A stretch of DNA of 64,000 nucleotides, taken from Fasciola hepatica (lineage: Eukaryota > Platyhelminthes > Trematoda > Plagiorchiida > Fasciolidae). Position numbers and translations under genes: made by a program. A model generated the notes under the pieces. It saw only the letters and a program-made list of their open reading frames with translations. It was not told the origin of the DNA and did no database searches. This document shows, one piece after another, positions 22,601-31,600 of the stretch (position 1 is the stretch's first letter; the number at the start of each line of letters is the position of its first letter). The stretch spans positions 25,083,001 through 25,147,000 of the forward strand of contig CANUEZ040000024.1 in the NCBI GenBank assembly GCA_948099385.1, written 5' to 3'.

Positions 22601-25600
22601 CTAATGTTCACGATACTACGTAAACATCGACGACCGGAAACCTCAGTGACGAACACCTTCCGCTCGCAGACTCCATGTCTCGCAACCACACAACAGAACT
22701 GGGCGCACCGAGGAATAGTACACACGATCTTTTAATTTTAGCGAAATATCAGGTTATCGCCACAAGTACTTCAATCCAGTGTACGCCGTTCGTGCCTTGG
22801 ATATACGCGTGCTCACCTCGACTACTATGCTCCTACCCGTCGTCACACGGCTGCCGAGGTAACCGAGGCGGTCGGCAATTGTTAGTACCTCCCCAATGAG
22901 CATCAAGCTCGGAACCGTTGACTTCCAGTCTTCCAACATCGCCTTATACTTTTGAGGTGCGAAACGCATGCCGAATGGGGCTACAGTATCATCAGTCCCA
23001 CACACTGCTCGCTAGTTATTGTGAGGTTTATACAAATATCAAAAACGCGAAGCGGAAAATGGATATAGCGTTCCAATCCTGCAAAAAACGTGACTTGTTG
23101 GAAGGCGTTTGCCTGGAGTTACCCGGACAGTGATCGTATCTCCCTTCGAAGCTGTCAGGCATTGTTGGCTGTCATAGAGGACATCCGAACAAACAACTCG
23201 GTGATTCGGATCAGCCCGGACACGAGCAGGGTGATACAGTGGTAATGCACAATCACATTGCTTTTTTGGCTTATTTACATTATCTTGAGATTTATCCACT
23301 ACATATGGGTCAAAAACAAACCCGCTGAACTGACTGGAAAACAAAAGTTGGGGCGAAAGTGAACTTTTGAAACAAGTAACTCAATTTAACTGCCAAAAAA
23401 TTCATGCACAGTTCCCCAGTCCTCTTCTTGCTGATCAATAAAAAAGCTGAATGTGGCACGGGAGAATCACAGGAGTCGTTCGTTTGCTGAAATCTTGAGA
23501 ACGAACCGACTTGATTCTGATGTGGAACGTTAGAGAATAAATGCAGATAACAATTACATCAGAAGATAGCACATAGTATGGCTTGTTCTGAGCACGGGAA
23601 ACGTTGGGAATGATGCGGGCGCTTTTTGGTATGCTTCGTGCCAACTAGACCTGGGTTCTAATTCAGACACGAGAGCTGAATAGGTTGAAAACAATCTCCC
23701 TGAAAGCTGAAGTGATCGGAAAATAAATAATACGAGACATGGAATGTTAACCAAACCAAAGTGCACACCACAGAATATGATGTCGCTATTTAACTTCAAA
23801 GATCAGTAGCACAGTTTAAGTCTGAGAATTTAATTTTCTTCATCTTGACTATTTGTTTCTACTGGTATGGTGAATATTATTTGCTGATTCCCAGTTGTTT
23901 CACTGCATTAATGCTGTTTTCTGACTGTTCGACACACAGATTTCGTTATGCATACCAAACGTCAGCAATCTCATCAATGTAAAGAGAACTATAAAGGAGC
24001 GAGTAATTCACGTTGATTGAGATTGTGACGCTATATTGATTGATTTTTCTTCGTGAAGAACAAACTTGTGGAAATTAGAAGAACTGCAAATACAGAACAG
24101 CACATACAAACCACAGCTACACTTAAACTGAGCGTTATGCGCTTTTGACAAGGAAAATTACACCGATTTTTTCCGTACGACCATCGTGTCATGAACTGAG
24201 CATTCAGGCACATCTGAAACGAAACACACCACGGTGAACGATACAACTATGCTTTCGAAACGTCGTAGTCAGCGTATTTTAAACTTGCTGTTCCTATGGT
24301 CTATCTGGCTACTCTGTCCATCACACAAACACAGGTAACATTGGGGAACAGGCACTGACACTCTGCACGCATTTGATCATGTCACAGTGTAACGGAGAAT
24401 GCTGGGGCGAGGGAACGGTGTGAATATCAAGGCGAACGGATGGACCAAAACGAGGGCCACAGACAGAAGAACAGGCGGCGAATATGTCGAAGGTGTCCCA
24501 AAGCAGGCAGGAGGCATACAGACTACTAGAGAGGAAGCAGCGGGATCTCCGGCAACCAGCAAGATAGCCCAGATGAGGGGCTGCCGATCGAGCCGTCAAC
24601 TGAGACAATTGGACCAACCGAAGGGAAATGACGCCCAAGAGAAGCAAGCCATTGGCCACGGGCAACTGGCCAGAACGCAGTCGAAGCGCTCAAGCAGCGG
24701 CAATAGCAATCTTGGTGCCGCGCAGTCTGGAAAAGGGCCTATATAAATGATTGTGTGTGTTTCATGATTTGAGTTGTTTGGCCGGTGAAATACAAGTATC
24801 CTGCCGTGTGTGGTCGTCCTTGTTACAACAGGGTATAATCAGCTTACACCAAACCGTTGCTAAAGGTGACGGACCAAGAAGTTGACGGCATCTACATTTA
24901 TAAAAACCTCTTCCGCCTGCGTATTGTGGAGCAAGTAGTCTGCGCACAAGGCATTCTTGAATATAACAGATATCATGTGTTTCATCACCGCATTATTGAG
25001 ACTTTACTTCTGAAAACTGTCCTCTGCGTGTACCCAGAGGCGACTTAATCTAAAAATGATTGCAATGTTGTGCATTTCAAACCCCTTAAATGCAGGCACT
25101 GGAAACTCAATGTTGCGTGTTTCACCACCCGACTGCCCGAGACAGAATCGAAGGCTGACATGTAGGTTTTATCGACAAAGCATCGGAGTGACGCAAGCGG
25201 CAAATAACAGAATGTAAACAGGTGTGGGATTATTTGAATTGTTGCAACCAGACGTAGCCAACAAGTTCGGGATCAACAAGGTAATCTTCTAACAGAAAAG
25301 ATGGTGACTGTAGTGATGACAGTAGCTAGTAGGTCCTGACTTGAATGAGTTAGATAATACCTTCAGGTGGGCTGCGAGTGACCAAAAAGCCCAGTTGGAG
25401 GTTCGCACATTGGCTTTTGCGCCACTCACTTGCATGAAGACTTTTGAGAGATTACACATTCTGAACTGAACGCAATAAAATGCTTGTGAAGTGATCAGAT
25501 GAACTACTAAAACCATCCGTTTAAATCCTGTTAGAATTGCGCTGTGAACCACCAAAAATCCTCGTTGTGAAGTTCTCAGAAAATATAAACCGAAGAATAA

Positions 25601-28600
25601 GGGTATAATCGGAATATGTCCAATGATTAATAGGTTGTACCTACGTCTGGAGAAACTGTCAAAAAATGTAACTATCACCAAGTACAACACACACACACAC
25701 ACACACAAGGCTGAATTTAGGTAGGCAATAATCAAAAAACATGCAATTGAATTGCGACAATTCAAAAACTGTTACAATGATCCTACCGATAAGCTTTATC
25801 TTCAGCCTTTTCTCTGGTTTTTTGTTCAGCAATGCGACGCATTTCATCAGATTCAAATTTGGCTTTAGCCGAAATCAGATCCTTCCCTTGTCTGCGTCGC
25901 ATCTTCTCGCGCTCCAGTTCTGTTCGACTATCTTGTTCCTCACGCATTTGACGTCGCTGTTTGATCAAATGCTGTTCAAAAGAAAATTAAGCACCGCAGA
26001 AAACTGAATGTCAATCTGACACTCCAAAAGCACGCGAACAAACAAAAATATAAAAAAAACTCATAAATGACTACCTTTTTGTCGAGTCGTGAATCAGACC
26101 TATGAAGTTTTGGACCAGCTCGAAAAACGACGCGGAATAAAAAAGGGTCTGTAGCAAGAAAAACGCCATCTCAATTTAAAACGTCGAATAACTTTGCACT
26201 TAGCTCAGTAATTTCGGTCGCAGTTTCGAAAAAATCAAAAATTCACTGGTGAAAACGTGTGTAGCACAAAGAAAGTCCTCTCGACTGATCACCTTAGACA
26301 TCTACGTATGCAGTACTGGGCAACTAAGATTAAATATGCGGGTTTGGATAGTAGTGAGTGAGTAAGTATCCAACAATTTCGGTGTCTTTACACATGCTGG
26401 AAACTAACGGTCTTTGTAAAACTGGTGTGAACGAAATTGTATGAAATGTGAGACTATAGGAAACAAAGACATGAGTATTCCAATTGGCGTGAAAAAACCG
26501 TGAGGTTGTGAAGTTTTTTTAATGGGAATTAGGAGGGAAACACTTGTTACGACAACATACCTAAGGTGATGTATCGGAATGTTTCGCGTGGTGCGAGTCC
26601 TTATGGGTCGATGGGCACATTCTATGATTTGAAAAACGAAAGAGTCTAAAGTACGTAAAATTCACACGGAGGTATCAGATCGATATAGCAGGACGCGAAT
26701 ATGGTGGGGGCGTTGCAGGATGTTAGTATTGAGTCAACGAATCACTTTGGCTCCATTCCGAAAACCTAACAAGTCATACAGGCACGAGCCCAACAGTCTG
26801 GGTTTTCGTGCTACTTTCCTGTCGTGGACTGATGAATCGTGCAAAACTTCAAAACACTTAGCACTTAAAAAAATACTGTACATTGAAGAATTTTACTTGA
26901 GGACAAACATAACACACGTCATAACCACTGAAATTTGCAGCAAATCTCAAATGATCCTCGCCTAAGCTTGTTGTATTGATTCTCTGTTCCCACCAGATTC
27001 GAGCAGCGATCTGAAGATTTGTCTTCTTAAACACCCACGGACTTTACTCATCTCCAAATCTCAAGAACAAGACTTCCGACTTGTACAGAACTAATCCGAC
27101 CGCGGCGATGCATAACTGACATCCGACGGCCAATACCGAGTGAAATTCCAAACAATAGTCTTAATCGTGAGACTGGAGAGAATGACTTTAGAACACAAAG
27201 AAAGATGCACCATTGATAATCGGATTTTGTATGAGCGCAACAGAAAAATGGAATGATTTTGAACTCCAGTTTGCTACCACGATTATACAAGTGAAACTGA
27301 TTCATATATAATTCTTCGAAAAAAAATTGGTAGATAATAGAAAATCAACTCGTATTATTCGTATCCAAAAGTTGGACACTGCCATCCAGAACCGAACCCA
27401 CGACCTTTCGCTTACCAGTAGATGTTCTATAAGCTGAGCTACCGTTTTATGTACATATATATAATTGTCACTAGGATTTAATTTGAAGCGTCTGGAATGT
27501 GAACGGATACTCTTCATGGGAGAGACCCAAATGAATCAAAACTGTCATTTCTGTTGATCATTCGCGTCTGGGTCATTGCTAGCCCAACGAACAACGAGGA
27601 TGTATGTGCACGTGCTCATGCTGATAGTAAGTTGCGTGTAAATGAGTGGACGAAATTTCCCCGGAAGCACACGACTGGTTTTGTGGATGTCGCCACCTCG
27701 TTGTTCGTTCGACTAGCAGTGACCCAGACACGAATAACTAACACAAATAACAGTCGTGAATCATTTTTGGGCTCATCAATGAAACGTTAACACTCACACA
27801 CAAGACGCTTCAAATGAGATCCTAGTGGTGGGCCCTCGGGTAAAATACAAGCAGCGCTTCGGGGGACTCAATAGTGGCCCTGGATCACGGAACCTGCTTC
27901 CTAAGTGGAGAGGGCCGTATTCGATCTTGGAATCTCGCCACCCACTCTATAAGATAGGGTGCGCCCACGAAGAACGGCATGTGCACCGGTGTGAGTTACA
28001 ACGTTGGCATGACGACCCTCAACGAGGCACGCCACGGAGAGTGTTCGGCCTCATGAGGAAAACTCCAAAGAGTAGACTGGAGAAAGGAAATACGGAATAG
28101 AGGAGGATCTGGGGAGAAGCCACAGAACAATGATCTTTCTTGTCGGGGCAGGGGGGGGAGGAGTGTGGTGAGTGTATATACTACTCGGCAAGTAGTTGGT
28201 TGCTGAAAATGGAACTACGGACAGTTGTGGATTTCCAACGCCGCTACACCCAAGAGACTAATTTCAATGAGGTGAACGACAACAGGCGAACCACACGACT
28301 GCTCCTCCGTCGGATGGTGACTGTTTTCAAGTGGACAGGACAGCGACTTTGCAAAGTAGCATGTTTGTAACTTTTAGTTTCTTTTGTCGACGTTCGAACG
28401 AGCTGTTCCCAATAAACAACCTTCCTACCTGGCAGATCTTGCGGATTATAACAATAAGTGCCGTGAACAGGATGAAGATCCCGTGGCTGCAGCCTTTCCA
28501 AGACAGGGACGTACGCAGCTTCCTGGGAGAATTTGAGGACCTGATGGAGCTCTCGGGGATTCGGTCGGACCTCAATAAGCTGGCAGACCTTCGAGCGCTT

Positions 28601-31600
28601 CTCAAGGGCAAAGCGCAAGCAGTGCTGGGTGAGGCGCAAAGAGGCCCAGAGAAGATGCAGTGGGCCGCCGCCAAGGACGCACTGGTTGCGGGATTCGACA
28701 CCCCGGCCGACCGTCAGGAGGCAATGCGGCAATTCAAGGCGACCCAGTTCGATGTTGGCGCGGACCCGCTGGTGCATGCCGTCTCTCTCCGATCACTCCT
28801 GGACCGCGCGTTGCTCACGCTGGACAGAGAGACACGTGCTCAGCTGATGGCGGACCGCTTTGTGGACAGCTTATCAAAGCCCAGGCAAGACCGAATACGT
28901 ATCGTCCGCGTCGGGCGCAAGATGGATATTTTACAGTTGACAAAGGTCGTCCGTGAATTACCCAATCCCGACACGACCGTGGCAAATGCGTCAAACGCAG
29001 AAGACTCAAGAATGGGGAATGAGTGCATTGAGGAAATACCACGGATGGTTTTTTCAAAAGAAGTTGAGACCGGCAACTGCAAGAAAACCGAATCAGGCCC
29101 GGTGTTTCTACTGCGGAAAAGTGGGGCGCTTTTGGCGTCAATGTAGCAAACGCCAGCAGCATGAGGCAAGAAATAGAGATTTGAACTCCTACTTACCGTG
29201 TTTTCGAGATCAGGTCGTTATCGGGACAGTAGACCAAGGGGCTATACGAGCACAGGTCGAGATTAATGGGCGTAATGAAGTCTGTTTGATAGATGCGGGT
29301 GCGGCGGTTTCGTTGACCAGGCGTTTGCCAGCGGAGAAGGTGCAGTCATGTGCCATGGAAGTCAGGACGGTGGGAAGACACACACTCACTATAGACGGAA
29401 CGGCCCAAAGGATGGTTCGAATAAACGATAGGACCCTGATGCATGCGTTCATATTATCACGCGACACCAACGAAACAATACTGGGCGCCGATCTCTTGCG
29501 GACACTGAATGATGTGATTGATCTAAAAGGATATTGGTGGAACATGAAATCTGGATCAATACCAATTGTTCTTCAACCATCCAAACAGACATGTGGGTCC
29601 ATTGCAAACCAAATATGCAGCAGTGTGAACCCGGAGTTTCAACCGACCACACGAGAATTCTCGGAGCTGTTTACGACGGATGAAGACCCGCACGGGTTCT
29701 TTGACTGGGTGGAACACGAAATACCTATAAAGCCTGAGGCTTTTCGACCACATAGACCTGGAGGATGAGGTAAAGCGACAAGTGAACAATATGCTAGAAG
29801 GAGTTATCGAAGAAGCGCGGAGCACGTACAACTCACCTGTGCTACTCGTTAGAAAGCCCAATGGGAAATTCCGATTTTGTGTTGGTTTTCGACGAGTAAA
29901 CGATGTAACCATACACAAGCTGGTGCCGGTGCCTTCGGTAGCAAAGATATTCGATAAATTGCAAGCAGCCACAATATTTTTGGTGATCGACCTGCGGTCA
30001 GGATACTGGCAAGTTCCAATAAAAGAGGATCAAGACAAAGCAACGTTCACGGTTGGGGACAAGCAATACCGTTTTCTGAGGATGCCATTCGGTCTATCAG
30101 GGGCGCCGTTTACCTTTCGTCTGCTAATGCTTGAGTTGTTGACAGGACTAACAAACGTCGCTGTCTACGGAGATGATATCGTGATCTACAGTCAGATGGT
30201 AAACGAACATGTTGTACATTTGAAGAACTTGTTGAGGCGCGTGCAGGAAGCGGGGCTGAGAATAAACGGACCAAAGTCTCAGATAGGAAGATCGATGGTC
30301 ACTCTTCTGGGCCACAAGATTGGCAATGGAGAACTACGACCTCTTCCCGAGGAAATTCTCAAACTGAAGGAATTTCCAGTACCGACCTCTAAAAGATCAT
30401 TGAGACGGTTCCTGGGTTGCGCTGCATACTACAATCGATTGGTGAAAAATTTCACATCCATCATGGAGCCTTTGTATGCCCTTCTCAAGAGGGAGCACAA
30501 ATTTAAATGGAGCCCGGAGGAGAATCAAGCGTTCTGTCAAATCCAACGTACCACGTCGAACGAACATCTCACGCTGCAGCTGCCGGTCGTTGGTGAGCCA
30601 TTCACGGTCAGTACAGATGCCAGTGACGAAGGTATCGGAGCAGTGCTAAAGCAGAGAGAAAATATTCTACAACTGAAAAGGAATGTTTGGCTATCGTGTG
30701 GGCTTTGGAAAAATGGCGACCGTATCTGCTAGGTCAACGGTTTCATATTGGAACTGATCACAAACTATTGGAGTGGATCAAGACAACAAAGGATCCTCGA
30801 GGCAAACTGGCCCGATGGACGCTTCGTCTCCAGGAATTTGATTTTACCATTGATCGTGTTGCTGGCACAGACAATCACATGACCGATGTTCTGTCCCGTC
30901 CTGAGGAAACACATCCTGATATTAAAATTCTTACTGAAGCCGACACGCTGCAACTGGAGCAAGATCCTCAGAGACTGGTAGGTCAACAACGACAAGATCG
31001 GCAACTGAAGAAAGTAATGCAAGCACTGGCAAGTGGTGAGACACTGCTAACGAACGATGAACAGAGTCTGTGGCGACCAACCTGGAAGCAGCTCCATCTG
31101 AAAGCCGCAGGTGTGCTCATGAAGCGACATTCTGGGTCAAAAGGGTCGGTGGTCGTCGTGCCTGAAAACATACGCAACCAACTAATCAAAGAGTGTCACG
31201 AGTTGGTCCTCACCGGTCACAGTCGAACATATGACTTGCTGCAGCAAAGAGCACATTGACCAAATATGCGATACGATGTGATGAACCAGGTCTTGGCCTG
31301 CGAGCGATGCCAACTTTTCAAGTCCGATTCGCGCGCAGCTCAATGTCCGATACAGTCGATTCCAGTTTCGGAGATAGGAGAATTGTGGTCCATTGATCTG
31401 ATGGGGCCATTTCCGAAGTCACATCGAAGCAATCAATACATAGTGGTCATGACCGAACATTTCACGCGCTGGATCGAGGTCGTCGGCGTTCCTGATCAAC
31501 GCGTCAATACTGTCAGTACGGTTGTGATGGAACGCATCGCAGCCAGTCATGGGGTTCCGCAATCGATCATCACCGACCAAGATCCATGTTTTGGGAGTGA

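Noticed and set aside
24399..24746. 115-codon open frame rich in Gly, Gln and Ser
   Set aside because: It lies wholly inside the solo LTR and has no domain; the GC-rich LTR explains the open frame.
27302..27517. Minus-strand open frame with TVAQLIEHLLVSERSWVRF
   Set aside because: This is the translation of a tRNA-like SINE head, a well-known false gene.
28140..28370. 76-codon open frames repeated at 28140 and 32310
   Set aside because: They lie in the PPT and LTR of Gypsy-1 and start with no plausible context; identical because the LTRs are identical.
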